Shown: positions 34,363 through 42,382, counted from the first letter of the stretch. The stretch: 64,000 nucleotides of DNA from Rufibacter sp. LB8 (GCF_014876185.1 NZ_JADALJ010000001.1:3329501-3393500), one strand, 5' to 3'. Numbers and translations are program-made. Notes: a model not told the origin generated them from the sequence alone.

Positions 34363-34418
34363 ACAATCTCCTGTAAAACCAAGGGCAAAGGTACAGATTT
34401 ACCCGTAGGCGCGTACGT

Positions 34419-34459
34419 GCGTTTTGGGGCTCATTTCTGAAAACGAAGCCAAAAACGCA
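34419..34459. repeat. PAL palindrome copy 21
   Basis: GCGTTTTGGGGCTCATTTC and AAAACGAAGCCAAAAACGC, reverse-type centre TTTCTGAAAA. Confidence 0.75.
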
Positions 34460-34483
34460 CTTTTAGACATGGGCTGAAAGCAA

Positions 34484-34543
34484 AAAGCCCTTCCGGTTGG
34501 GGTTCTGCTCTGTTGAGGAGAAAACCCGGCCGGAAGGACTTTG
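34484..34543 (-). terminator. Terminator of the BlaI/M56 cassette
   Basis: AGCCCTTCCGG / CCGGAAGGACTTT stem, 18 bp past the stop of the last gene of the cassette; on the minus strand followed by GCTTTTTGC. Confidence 0.7.
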
Positions 34544-34560
34544 CAGTAATGGATAATCCG

Positions 34561-35559
34561 TTACTTTTTGGTGGAGGTGTTGTTGTTAGACCTGATGGTG
34601 AAACTGCTGCCTTCTTTCTTGAACATGAGGTCCACGTCTTCGCCGGTGGTGCGCTGCATGAGGGCTTTGTACTTCTGGAAAAGGGCCTCTGACTGCTTCT
34701 TCTCGTTCACGTACAGGCCGGTCTTGTCCATCTTGAACGTGTAGTCTGCCTCCGGCGAAGTGATGAGTCCGTCGGCTGCCAGGGCGGCTTTGAGTTCGGT
34801 CATCATGGCCTCGTGCTTTTTCATGCGTTCGTTGTGCAGCACCATGCGTTTCTCGTGCTCCTTCATTCTAATGGCATGTTCGGCCTGCCGCTTTTCATGG
34901 TCTTTCATCCGGAGGGCGTGCTCGGCGGCGCGGCGTATTTGGGCTTCCTGGCGGTTGGTGTGGGTAGCCTCCTGCCTGGCATGGAATTCTTCCTGGCGGT
35001 CATGGTATTGCTCCATTCTGGCGTGGTAGTCCTGCATGCGGTCTTCGTAGCGCTTCATGGAATCCTTGAACCGCCGAAGGCCGTCTTCGTCATCGGGGCG
35101 CGGCGTAACCGGCGGCACGGGAGGCGTGGGCGGATTTCCCAACCTATTTGGGGCGACGGGTGCAGGCGGCGCTTCTGCCATGCCGTGCATGGGCGGCATG
35201 GGTGGCATAGGCGGGAGCGGTGCCATGCGGGCGGTGCCATCGGCCAATCGTTCCAGAGAGGCTTCGGCGCGGTCCATGGCTTCTTCAATCTCTTCTTTGT
35301 TGCGCAGCGGTTTGGCGTTTTTAGCGGCGGTCAGTTGGCGGTCAATGCGGTCCTGGTATTTGCTGATCTGGTCTTTGGGCACGCGGCGGCCGTTCACGTA
35401 CAGGTCTACCACCTTGCCTTTCTTGTTCTGCACAATCACCAAGCCATCGCCTAAATCTTGCAGCCCTAAATCCTCGTCCTGGGGTTCTGCCGCAAGTTGC
35501 GTGATTATCGGCGCAGCCGAATCTTTTATGGCGGGGGCAGTCTGCTTCTCAGTGACCAC
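34561..35559 (-). CDS. C-terminal part of an M56/BlaR1-like protein, or separate His-rich coiled-coil protein
   Basis: A 332-residue frame without an ATG; the first usable start is GTG at 35559. It has a beta segment GDGLVIVQNKKGKVVDLYVNGRRV, a proline-rich stretch (PLPPMPPMPPMHGM), and a long charged coiled coil with repeating HALRMKDHEKR, HAIRMKEHEKR and HNERMKKHE units rich in histidine. It overlaps the M56 gene by 34 bp in the -1 frame. The start lacks a promoter or start codon of its own, and its sequence reads as the periplasmic tail that follows the last helix in Bacteroidetes M56 proteins. A one-base deletion in the A-run at 35567-35570 would explain the split. Confidence 0.7.
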   Translation of the reverse strand: MVTEKQTAPAIKDSAAPIITQLAAEPQDEDLGLQDLGDGLVIVQNKKGKVVDLYVNGRRVPKDQISKYQDRIDRQLTAAKNAKPLRNKEEIEEAMDRAEASLERLADGTARMAPLPPMPPMPPMHGMAEAPPAPVAPNRLGNPPTPPVPPVTPRPDDEDGLRRFKDSMKRYEDRMQDYHARMEQYHDRQEEFHARQEATHTNRQEAQIRRAAEHALRMKDHEKRQAEHAIRMKEHEKRMVLHNERMKKHEAMMTELKAALAADGLITSPEADYTFKMDKTGLYVNEKKQSEALFQKYKALMQRTTGEDVDLMFKKEGSSFTIRSNNNTSTKK

Positions 35560-36644
35560 TTCTCCATTTTGGCAGGGTACTTAGCCCAGGCACTGGCCGA
35601 GAACACCAGCACACCTGCAATCACGGCGCAGCTGGCCAGAAAGCCTTCAGAAAACGAAGGTCTTAAAGTAGATTTCTGCACCACGCGGGTGATGCGGCTC
35701 AGCAGGGAGCGGCGGCGGCCAGAAAACGCCATAGCCATACGGGGCGATTTTTCATTCTTTTTCATGGTGAGTTCTTCTAAGGTGGTTAAGGCATAGGCAT
35801 AAGTGAGCGAATCGCCGCAGAGAGCAATGGCCAGGTCATCACAGGCGTGCTCGCGCTCGGTGCGCACGCAGTCTGAGATCCACCACACGGCCGGGTGAAA
35901 GAAAAACAAGGTTTCCACCAGGCTCTGCAACAGGTTCATGAGGTAGTCGCGGCGGTGCACGTGGGCCAGTTCATGGGCCAGCACAGCTTCAATCTGCGCC
36001 GTGGAAAGGCCGGTTAAGGCACCAATGGGCAGCAGCACAATGGGTTTGAAATGACCGATCACCAAGGGCACTTTCACCATGGCAGACTCCACCACGCGCA
36101 CCAGCTGCGTAATGCCCAGCTGGCGGCTCAGTTCTTGCGCTTTGTGCTGCCAGGCCTCGGGTACGGGACGGGTTCTGTAGGTCTTGAGCCGCTGCACGTA
36201 CGCCCAGCCACCAAGCAAACGCAGCCCCATCATGACCATGCCCAGAAGCCAGAGCGCCACCACGGCCGGCAAATGCTGGTTGAAATACGCCTGGCTCTGC
36301 GCCCAGACAGAAGCGAAATAGCCGCTGGAAGCCTCAGCATCTGGCAAACTCACGGTGGCGGTAACACTTCCCGCAGCACCTTCGGCGTGGTTCATCAGAT
36401 AGGCGCCGCCATTCGGTTCATACACTTGTAGAAATGTGATAACGGCAAGACCCAGCAACACCACCAGCCCGGCCCCGGCTACGTAGTAGCGCGTGGCCGC
36501 CGAATGCCGGTGCATGAGCGCCAACACCGCCGCCAGCACCACGGCAAGAAGCGCGCCTTGCCACAAAGAGTGCAGCAGGGTCCAGCCCAGGGCGTGCATG
36601 ACGGCCTGCGGCAACAGATCAAAGACGAGGTTCTGAGGAGTCAT
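35526..36644 (-). CDS. M56 family (BlaR1/MecR1-like) membrane metallopeptidase, possibly truncated by frameshift
   Basis: A 372-residue protein with several membrane helices near the N-terminus, the zinc-peptidase motif HELAHVHRRD near residue 223, and a further helix near the C-terminus (SCAVIAGVLVFSASAWA). In beta-lactam signalling this family senses a ligand outside and cleaves the BlaI repressor inside; in Bacteroidetes the signal is usually unknown. The last ten residues (WSLRSRLPPP) look like out-of-frame sequence, because the -1 frame continues sensibly (VVTEKQTAPAIKDS). The start overlaps the repressor gene by 26 bp. Confidence 0.88.
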   Translation of the reverse strand: MTPQNLVFDLLPQAVMHALGWTLLHSLWQGALLAVVLAAVLALMHRHSAATRYYVAGAGLVVLLGLAVITFLQVYEPNGGAYLMNHAEGAAGSVTATVSLPDAEASSGYFASVWAQSQAYFNQHLPAVVALWLLGMVMMGLRLLGGWAYVQRLKTYRTRPVPEAWQHKAQELSRQLGITQLVRVVESAMVKVPLVIGHFKPIVLLPIGALTGLSTAQIEAVLAHELAHVHRRDYLMNLLQSLVETLFFFHPAVWWISDCVRTEREHACDDLAIALCGDSLTYAYALTTLEELTMKKNEKSPRMAMAFSGRRRSLLSRITRVVQKSTLRPSFSEGFLASCAVIAGVLVFSASAWAKYPAKMEKWSLRSRLPPP

Positions 36645-37020
36645 CTTCCAGTTTCTTTAAAAGGTTTCTGATTTGGTCTAGTTCTGCTGAGGTGGTTTTT
36701 CGGTTTCCCAGGGCTTGCATGACCAGTTTCATGGCCGATCCCCGGAACGTGGTGTCTAAAAAGCGGTCCAGCAAGTGTTTCTGCGTGTCTTCCTCGGTGA
36801 CGGCGGCTTGGTAGAGGTGCGACCGGCTTTCTTCGTCACGGGTGACAAGGTTTTTCTCAAACATGATCTGCAGCAGCTTGAGGGTAGTGGTGTAGCCGGT
36901 TTCCTTGGTTTTGTTCTGTTCTTCGTTCACCAGGCGCACTGTGCAGGGGCCGTGCTGCCAGAGAATCTGTAATATCTCCAGCTCGGTGTCCGTTGGTTTC
37001 AATGGGGTCTTGTTCTCCAT
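36619..37020 (-). CDS. BlaI/MecI/CopY family transcriptional repressor
   Basis: A 133-residue winged-helix repressor. The N-terminal DNA-binding domain includes TDTELEILQILWQHGPCTVRLVNEEQNKTKETGYTTTLKLLQIMFEKNLV with the recognition helix GYTTTLKLL; the C-terminal part forms the dimer and contains the likely cleavage region. It should repress its own cassette from the three dyads at 37043-37114 and be inactivated by the M56 protein encoded next. Confidence 0.95.
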   Translation of the reverse strand: MENKTPLKPTDTELEILQILWQHGPCTVRLVNEEQNKTKETGYTTTLKLLQIMFEKNLVTRDEESRSHLYQAAVTEEDTQKHLLDRFLDTTFRGSAMKLVMQALGNRKTTSAELDQIRNLLKKLEDDSSEPRL

Positions 37021-37042
37021 GGTATCTTGCGCTCTCCGTTAT

Positions 37043-37060
37043 CTACGACTTGTTTCGTAG
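37043..37060. promoter_or_regulatory. BlaI-type operator 1
   Basis: CTACGACTTGTTTCGTAG, inverted repeat CTACGA-N6-TCGTAG, 23 bp before the repressor start. Confidence 0.7.
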
Positions 37061-37068
37061 CAAGTATA
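37061..37068 (-). promoter_or_regulatory. -7 element of the BlaI cassette
   Basis: TATACTTG on the minus strand, one base from TAnnTTTG, between operators 1 and 2, so bound repressor would cover the promoter. Confidence 0.45.
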
Positions 37069-37082
37069 CGAACAGTTTCGTA
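37067..37082. promoter_or_regulatory. BlaI-type operator 2
   Basis: TACGAACAGTTTCGTA, inverted repeat TACGAA / TTTCGTA with one central mismatch. Confidence 0.65.
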
Positions 37083-37097
37083 AAAAGAAAATTTTAA

Positions 37098-37114
37098 CAC
37101 GAAATATTTCGTAG
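37098..37114. promoter_or_regulatory. BlaI-type operator 3
   Basis: CACGAAATATTTCGTAG, a near-perfect dyad with the same TCGTA half-site. Spaced about 31 bp from operator 2. Confidence 0.65.
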
Positions 37115-37282
37115 ATGAGGTTTAAAAATCCTTCAACCATTCTAAAAGTGCGTGCAACCCAACTATTTATGACGAAGAAAAACCGAAAGGAAATGAAAAT
37201 GTGGTCACCGCTAGCCAACTTGCCCAACCGAAAACCAACAGGAATCATTGGCTGCGTGCCCCGTTCCTGCGTACCCTTTTTT

Positions 37283-37798
37283 ATGAATAAGAAATTAGCG
37301 GTTTTGCTCTTTTGCGGCCTGATGGGCAGTTTGCCGGCCCTGGCGCAGCGTTACAAAACGGCGGCGGGCATACGCCTGGGTGGCGAAGAGATTGGGTTCA
37401 CGCTGCAGCAAAAGGTCTGGGAGAAAACCACCATTGAAGGCATTGCCTCGGCGGCTCCGCGCGAGATTAAGCTCACAGCCCTGGCCCAGCGGCATTGGCC
37501 CATGCTGGGGCAGCGGTTTAATTATTACCTGGGCGCCGGCGCGCACGGCGGAAGACTGAAAGACTACGGCGCCATTTACGGGTTTGACGGCATCATGGGC
37601 ATTGAGTACAAAATCAACGGCCTGCCGTTTCTGCTGTCCGGCGACATTAAACCGGCCTTTCATGTAAAGCACGAGGAGTGGTTCAATCTGGGCGCGGCGT
37701 TCTCCATTAGGTACGTGCTGGTGAAGGAAAAAGCCCCCACCCCGCTGGAGATCATCAAAGGCATTTTTACACCCGGCAAGAAGAAAAAGAAAGACTAA
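37283..37798 (+). CDS. Hypothetical small outer-membrane beta-barrel protein
   Basis: About 171 residues from the ATG at 37283, which starts a clean signal peptide (KLAVLLFCGLMGSLPALAQ). The longer frame from 37115 crosses the repressor operators and is rejected. The mature part (AGIRLGGEEIGFTLQQKV, LGAGAHGGRL, FDGIMGIEYKINGLPFLLSGDIKPAF, LGAAFSIRYVLV) alternates like an eight-strand barrel, with a lysine-rich end. It shares the promoter region with the BlaI cassette and could respond to the same repressor. Confidence 0.75.
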   Translation: MNKKLAVLLFCGLMGSLPALAQRYKTAAGIRLGGEEIGFTLQQKVWEKTTIEGIASAAPREIKLTALAQRHWPMLGQRFNYYLGAGAHGGRLKDYGAIYGFDGIMGIEYKINGLPFLLSGDIKPAFHVKHEEWFNLGAAFSIRYVLVKEKAPTPLEIIKGIFTPGKKKKKD

Positions 37799-37812
37799 GC
37801 CAGACGGGTGGC

Positions 37813-37855
37813 AAGCGTTTTTGGCTTCATTTTCAGAAATGAGCCCCAAAACGCC
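37813..37855. repeat. PAL palindrome copy 22
   Basis: GCGTTTTTGGCTTCATTTTC and AAATGAGCCCCAAAACGC, 14 bp after the barrel-protein stop. Confidence 0.8.
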
Positions 37856-37879
37856 TACAGAATAAGCGTTACGCTCAGC

Positions 37880-38044
37880 TTACGCAGCCTCTACGTAAGT
37901 GGTGATGCCGTAAGAAGGAGGCACCGGATTTCCGTACTGGTCCACGTAAATGATTTCTTGCTTGGGCGCGGGCACGCTCAAAGAATCTTGCAGGGCGTAA
38001 CCGGTTCCAGCACAAATGGCGAATAAAAGGACGATGATTTTCAT
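37880..38044 (-). CDS. Small secreted protein (54 aa)
   Basis: ATG to TAA, 54 residues. An export signal (MKIIVLLFAICAGTGYA) is followed by LQDSLSVPAPKQEIIYVDQ and YGNPVPPSYGITTYVEAA. Small enough to be missed by usual gene calling. The mature peptide of about 37 residues is rich in proline and tyrosine with no cysteine. No similar protein is recognised; the clear signal peptide and the convergent position after a PAL palindrome are the support. Confidence 0.55.
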   Translation of the reverse strand: MKIIVLLFAICAGTGYALQDSLSVPAPKQEIIYVDQYGNPVPPSYGITTYVEAA

Positions 38045-38388
38045 GACTTGTTTTATGTTTGAGAGATAGACTTTCTGGTTTTAGAAGGGTTGCATCTGCC
38101 ACACTTCTATGTTTTTAAACTGGCAAGTTCGCTTCCTTGCCAGCCTCACTTGAAAGATGCAGAACAAGCGTTAGCCGTTGCCTCCTGTGCCAACTATATT
38201 TGCCAAACACATGCCACGTTTATAAATGATTGAAATTCAGTTTATTGTAAATTTATCTGCTGATTTGGGGCGTGTAGAATTGTCCAGCGTCGGACAGAAT
38301 TCGTTCAGAAGTGAACAGGTGTGCGGGCAGAATGCACCCTGTATTTTGTAAGCCGCTACAGGAAAAAGAGAATTGCCCAGAGAAAATT

Positions 38389-38793
38389 ATGCTACCAGAC
38401 TTAACCACAGAATTGGCGTTCCAGACATCAAGGAGCAGCGGGCCGGGCGGGCAGAACGTGAACAAGGTGGCCAGCCGCGTGGAAGTGTGGTTCCATATTG
38501 CGAACTCGGCGCTGCTGAGCCAGGAACAGAAAGACCTGCTGCTGGAGAAACTGAGCGGAAAATTGAACAAAGAAGGATTTCTGCACCTGGCCAGCCAGGA
38601 AGATAGAAGCCAGCTCGCCAACAAAGAATTGGTGGTAGCCAAGCTCTATGAAACGCTAGAAAAAGCATTGCATCGGCCCAAACCTAGAAAGAAAACCAGA
38701 CCTTCTAAGTCAGCGGTGCAGAAACGTTTGGCTAGCAAACAGAAACAAGGCCAGAAGAAAGCCAACCGCCGCGCCGGGCCGTCAGATGAGTAA
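38389..38793 (+). CDS. arfB: Alternative ribosome-rescue factor ArfB (peptidyl-tRNA hydrolase)
   Basis: A 134-residue release-factor-like protein. The catalytic GGQ motif is at residues 20-22 in SRSSGPGGQNVNKV, which hydrolyses peptidyl-tRNA on stalled ribosomes. The C-terminal tail is very basic (KPRKKTRPSKSAVQKRL...KKANRRAG), as needed to enter an empty mRNA channel. Start ATG at 38389 (MLPDLTTELAF); an upstream frame is not conserved-looking. PAL palindrome starts 4 bp after its stop. Confidence 0.93.
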   Translation: MLPDLTTELAFQTSRSSGPGGQNVNKVASRVEVWFHIANSALLSQEQKDLLLEKLSGKLNKEGFLHLASQEDRSQLANKELVVAKLYETLEKALHRPKPRKKTRPSKSAVQKRLASKQKQGQKKANRRAGPSDE

Positions 38794-38796
38794 GAG

Positions 38797-38835
38797 CCGT
38801 TTTTGCCCTCGTTTCCAGAAATGAGCCCGAAAACA
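38797..38835. repeat. PAL palindrome copy 23
   Basis: GCCGTTTTTGCCCTCGTTTCC and GAAATGAGCCCGAAAACAG, between convergent arfB and DUF481 genes. Confidence 0.75.
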
Positions 38836-38862
38836 GAACTTCGACGTCAATAAAAACCCGCG

Positions 38863-39666
38863 TTAGAAACTGACCTGAATGCCGTTATTGAGGCTGTAGA
38901 GGTAATTGGGAATGGGCACCAGCGGTCGGTTCTCGTAGGAATGGCTGAACGTGTTCACCAGCTGGAACCGCGTGTTAATCTTCATGGTCACCGACACATC
39001 GCCCGAGAAGCGGTGCCGCATCATGCCGTCTGGCTGGTCATAGCCCACCTGGTAGTAATGAATGGTGCTCACCTCCAGAAACGGATTCACCGGCCACCGC
39101 ACGCTGGCGTAATTAGAGAGCTTGGGAATGTGTTTTTTGAGGTAGAAATCTTCCTGCAGGTTGCGCCAGCGCTCATGCTCGTACATTAGGCCGGTGCCCA
39201 CGTTAAACCTGATGTTCTCTTTTCGTACCACCGCAAACCTGATGCCCGCGCCACCCAAAGCCCTGAGTTCCAGGCCCCGGTTATAGTCATACTGCACCTG
39301 CCCGAAGGCTTCATACGACAGCCGCTTCTTGCGCTGGAACGTGACGCGCCCGTGCACGTAACCGGTTTCTATCTGGGTTTCGCCGCGCAGGCGCACGTAG
39401 TTGTAGGAGCCTAACAGCAGATACGTGTTGTGCTCAGACACGTAGCCAATGTTGCCCACGCCGTTCAGGCCAATGAAATGATCGGTCTGGCCTTCACGGC
39501 CCACGGGGCGGTTGAACAGGTTGAGGTTCACGCCCAGCTTGCCCGTGAAATAGTTAGAGGAATCCCGTTCCACCCGCACTTTCTCCACATTCAGAATCTG
39601 GGCTGGCGCCCGAAATACAAACAGCAGAAAACAAAACAAGAAAAGGCAAAAACGGGCAAAAGACAT
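38863..39666 (-). CDS. DUF481-like outer-membrane protein
   Basis: About 267 residues from the ATG at 39666 (MSFARFCLFLFCFLLFVFRAPAQ, a signal peptide). The frame reaching to 39801 runs through a PAL palindrome and is rejected. The mature part has barrel-like strands (FTGKLGVNLNLFNRPVGREGQ, NVGTGLMYEHERWRN) and ends with the phenylalanine typical of outer-membrane proteins (LNNGIQVSF). DUF481 proteins are salt-induced or uncharacterised barrels. Function unknown. Confidence 0.82.
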   Translation of the reverse strand: MSFARFCLFLFCFLLFVFRAPAQILNVEKVRVERDSSNYFTGKLGVNLNLFNRPVGREGQTDHFIGLNGVGNIGYVSEHNTYLLLGSYNYVRLRGETQIETGYVHGRVTFQRKKRLSYEAFGQVQYDYNRGLELRALGGAGIRFAVVRKENIRFNVGTGLMYEHERWRNLQEDFYLKKHIPKLSNYASVRWPVNPFLEVSTIHYYQVGYDQPDGMMRHRFSGDVSVTMKINTRFQLVNTFSHSYENRPLVPIPNYLYSLNNGIQVSF

Positions 39667-39731
39667 ACGCACTAAAAGCCGAGGAAGGCGGAACTGATTC
39701 GCCGCAAAGATACGCCCCGCCGCCCAAGAAT

Positions 39732-39756
39732 AAAAAAAGCCGCTGTGAACGCGGCT
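39732..39756 (-). terminator. Terminator of the persulfide dioxygenase gene
   Basis: AGCCGC / GCGGCT stem; on the minus strand followed by TTTTTTTATT, 110 bp beyond the stop and after a PAL palindrome. Confidence 0.75.
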
Positions 39757-39765
39757 CAACATGGC

Positions 39766-39806
39766 GCCGTTTTGGGGCTCATTTCCAGAAATGAGCCCCA
39801 AAACGA
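39766..39806. repeat. PAL palindrome copy 24
   Basis: CGTTTTGGGGCTCATTTCC and GAAATGAGCCCCAAAACG, near-perfect with the GGGGCTC/GAGCCCC variant on both arms. Confidence 0.85.
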
Positions 39807-39869
39807 AAATGGAATACTAGATGAACCAGCCGACTTGTTTCCAGCTTTTATAAAACCGGTGAAGGGAGG

Positions 39870-41222
39870 TTACGCTTGGCCCGAGCTAGGCATAAACTGA
39901 GTCACGGCATCGCCTAAATCATACACGGACACGTCTTCTACCACGGCGGTCAAAATGCTGGCCCCTACGGCAGACCGGTAGCCGCTGGCGCAGTGCACCA
40001 CAATGGGCTTGTCGGTGGGGACTTCCTGCAGATGCTCCCGTAGTTCTGGCAACGGAATGGCCAGGGCGTTGGCAAAAATGGGTTTCTCCTTTACCTCATT
40101 GGTGTTTCTTATGTCCAGGATGGTGTAGTGGTCTGGGTTGGCTTTGAAGTGGGCCAAATCTAAAGTAGGGGCGGTTTCCACGGCGGCCGGCGGCGTGAGA
40201 ATGGCACCGCGTATGTTGCCTTCATAGCCAATGCTGGCCGTGCGGCAAATGAGTTCGCGCAGCTGGTCTTCGTCTCTGGCAATAAGGTAGAACGGTTCAT
40301 CTGGCCACACCACTGATCCCAGCCAGGTCTCAAACTTGGGCCCGTCTGGCAGGTTGATGGAGCTGTCCAGGTGGCCTTGTCTGAACTGGTCCTGGGGCCG
40401 CGTGTCAATGACCAAAGGCTCTTGTTCCAGTTTGTGGTCTGGACCCAGAATAGGCACTTTTTTGATAGCCGAGTCATATTTGGGCGCGCCGGTTCGGTTC
40501 AGTTCCACGGCGTGGCCAAAGTACTTGGGCACAAACGGAAGCTCAGAGGTGAGGTAGGTCACAAACTCGTCTTGGGTCATGGGTTGCAGCGCGGCGTTGG
40601 TTGCTTTCTCTTCCCCAATGGTGCTGGATTTGGCTTTGCTCATGGATTTTCCGCAGAGGCTGCCAGCGCCGTGGGCGGGGTACACCAGCACGTCATCGGG
40701 CAGTTTCATGAAGATCTCACGGGTGGTGTGGTACATCTGGCGGGCCAACTGGTCGCGTGAGCTGGTTTCATGGCCCACCGTTTCCCGTAAATCTGGCCGG
40801 CCAACATCACCCAGCAAGAGGGCGTCGCCGGTGAACACAGCTTGTTCTTTTCCGTTTTCGTCCAGCACCAACACAGAAATGCTGTCGGGCGAATGGCCGG
40901 GCGTTTCCAGGGCGCGCAGCGTGAGGTTGCCAATCTTCAGTTCATCGCCGTGGTTAAAAGGTGTGTGTTTGTAGGTGGCTCCCAGCTTGGAACTCACGTA
41001 AATGGGCGTCTGCTTGGCCTCAGAGAGCTCCAGGTGGCCGCTCACGAAGTCGGCGTGCGGGTGCGTTTCTATGATGGCGGTGATCTTGGCGTCATGCAGC
41101 ATGGCGTATTCCTCATAGGGCTTGGGGTCCCTGGCCGGGTCAATGACCGCAATCTCGGCGTCGCTCATGAGAATGTAAGAGAACTGGGCCAGGTTTTTAT
41201 CTTCAAACTGCTCTATTTTCAT
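39870..41222 (-). CDS. Persulfide dioxygenase-like MBL-fold protein with two rhodanese domains
   Basis: About 450 residues from the ATG at 41222 (MKIEQFEDKNLAQFSYIL). The metallo-beta-lactamase domain binds iron through THPHADFVSGH near residue 59, ALETPGHSPDS, and the distal TGDALLLGDVGRPDL. Then comes a rhodanese-like domain without the active cysteine, and a second one with an intact loop CASGYRS near residue 424. In this family the dioxygenase oxidises glutathione- or coenzyme-persulfide to sulfite, and the rhodanese moves the sulfur. It is a single gene with its own terminator. Confidence 0.92.
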   Translation of the reverse strand: MKIEQFEDKNLAQFSYILMSDAEIAVIDPARDPKPYEEYAMLHDAKITAIIETHPHADFVSGHLELSEAKQTPIYVSSKLGATYKHTPFNHGDELKIGNLTLRALETPGHSPDSISVLVLDENGKEQAVFTGDALLLGDVGRPDLRETVGHETSSRDQLARQMYHTTREIFMKLPDDVLVYPAHGAGSLCGKSMSKAKSSTIGEEKATNAALQPMTQDEFVTYLTSELPFVPKYFGHAVELNRTGAPKYDSAIKKVPILGPDHKLEQEPLVIDTRPQDQFRQGHLDSSINLPDGPKFETWLGSVVWPDEPFYLIARDEDQLRELICRTASIGYEGNIRGAILTPPAAVETAPTLDLAHFKANPDHYTILDIRNTNEVKEKPIFANALAIPLPELREHLQEVPTDKPIVVHCASGYRSAVGASILTAVVEDVSVYDLGDAVTQFMPSSGQA

Positions 41223-41508
41223 AACCGTAGGGGGATTGCGCCGCGCGTAAGGCTGGCTGTGGACATTAAACGTGAATGTCAGAAATTTGATGGTCATCTG
41301 CCACTGGTTTTTTAGGCGAGGTGGGTGCGCCAGGGTTTTCGTACCTTCGGCCTTGCCGAAAGCAATGGTGGGTTTTCCTTCATGATTTTGTAACATGCGC
41401 CTCTGTTTGCCGGTTATACCTGGTGGTGCCAGGCGCCAGACCCGTTTATTTCCCTCAGGTGGTTCTTTCAATTTCAGAAGCGCCCACCTTTATTTTTAGT
41501 TTGACACA

Positions 41509-42330
41509 ATGGAAAATGCCAAAGGAACCCTCATTGCCCTGGGCGGCGGCGATGACGACGGATTGATTCAACTCATCAGGTCAGAGATCTGCAGCATAGA
41601 CTCGCACATAGAAGTGATCACTACCGCCACGCTGGAACCCATGGAATCTGGCCAGGCCTACAAAGAAGCCTTTGAGGAACTGGGCTGCAGCAGCGTGCGC
41701 TTCATGCACATTGATGAAGACAACCTGGCCGACAAACCAGAGAACCTGGCCCGCATAGCCCGCGCCGAAGTCATTTTTTTCACCGGCGGCAACCAACTCA
41801 GGTTAAAGGAATTCTTGAGCGGCACCCAACTGCACCAACTCATGCAAAAGCGGTTCCAGGAAGAGGAAATCACCATTTCGGGTACCAGCGCCGGCGCGGC
41901 GGCCATGTCAAACCGCATGATTTATGAAGGCTACGGTTCTTATTCTCTCATGAAAGGCGAAGTAAAAACCACCGACGGCCTCTCTTTTATTGAGAACGTG
42001 TTTATTGACACGCATTTCACCGAGCGCGGCCGGTTTGGCCGGTTGGCGCACGCGGTCTCTAAAAGGCCCGAGTTTGTGGGCATTGGCTTAGGCGAGGAAA
42101 CGGGCATCATCATCAAGAACGGCAACCACGTAGAGGTGTTTGGTACCGGTGTGGTCACCATCATGGACGGCTCCAAGGTGCGCTACTCTAATTTAAGCGA
42201 AGTGGACGAAGGCGACCCCATTGCCATTGAGAACCTCACCATGCACCTGCTGGTGGAAGGCCACGAATACTGCCTCACAGACCGAAGCTTCCGCAAACTT
42301 TCCCAACAGAAAAAGAACGTACAAGCCTAG
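41509..42330 (+). CDS. Cyanophycinase-like peptidase (S51 family)
   Basis: A 273-residue serine peptidase. The nucleophile is in ISGTSAGAAAMSN (serine near residue 127), with the acidic triad partner regions FFTGGNQLRL and DTHFTERGRFGRL, all typical of cyanophycinase. The enzyme cleaves the arginine-aspartate polymer cyanophycin into beta-Asp-Arg dipeptides. No cyanophycin synthetase gene is in the window, so it may act on imported polymer or on a related isopeptide. Start ATG at 41509. A PAL palindrome follows by 9 bp. Confidence 0.9.
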   Translation: MENAKGTLIALGGGDDDGLIQLIRSEICSIDSHIEVITTATLEPMESGQAYKEAFEELGCSSVRFMHIDEDNLADKPENLARIARAEVIFFTGGNQLRLKEFLSGTQLHQLMQKRFQEEEITISGTSAGAAAMSNRMIYEGYGSYSLMKGEVKTTDGLSFIENVFIDTHFTERGRFGRLAHAVSKRPEFVGIGLGEETGIIIKNGNHVEVFGTGVVTIMDGSKVRYSNLSEVDEGDPIAIENLTMHLLVEGHEYCLTDRSFRKLSQQKKNVQA

Positions 42331-42338
42331 ATTGAATT

Positions 42339-42382
42339 TCCTGTTTTCGGGCTCATTTTCAGAAATGAGCCCGAAAACGGGA
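42339..42382. repeat. PAL palindrome copy 25 (perfect)
   Basis: TCCTGTTTTCGGGCTCATTTTC and GAAATGAGCCCGAAAACGG, the closest match to the family consensus. Confidence 0.85.
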
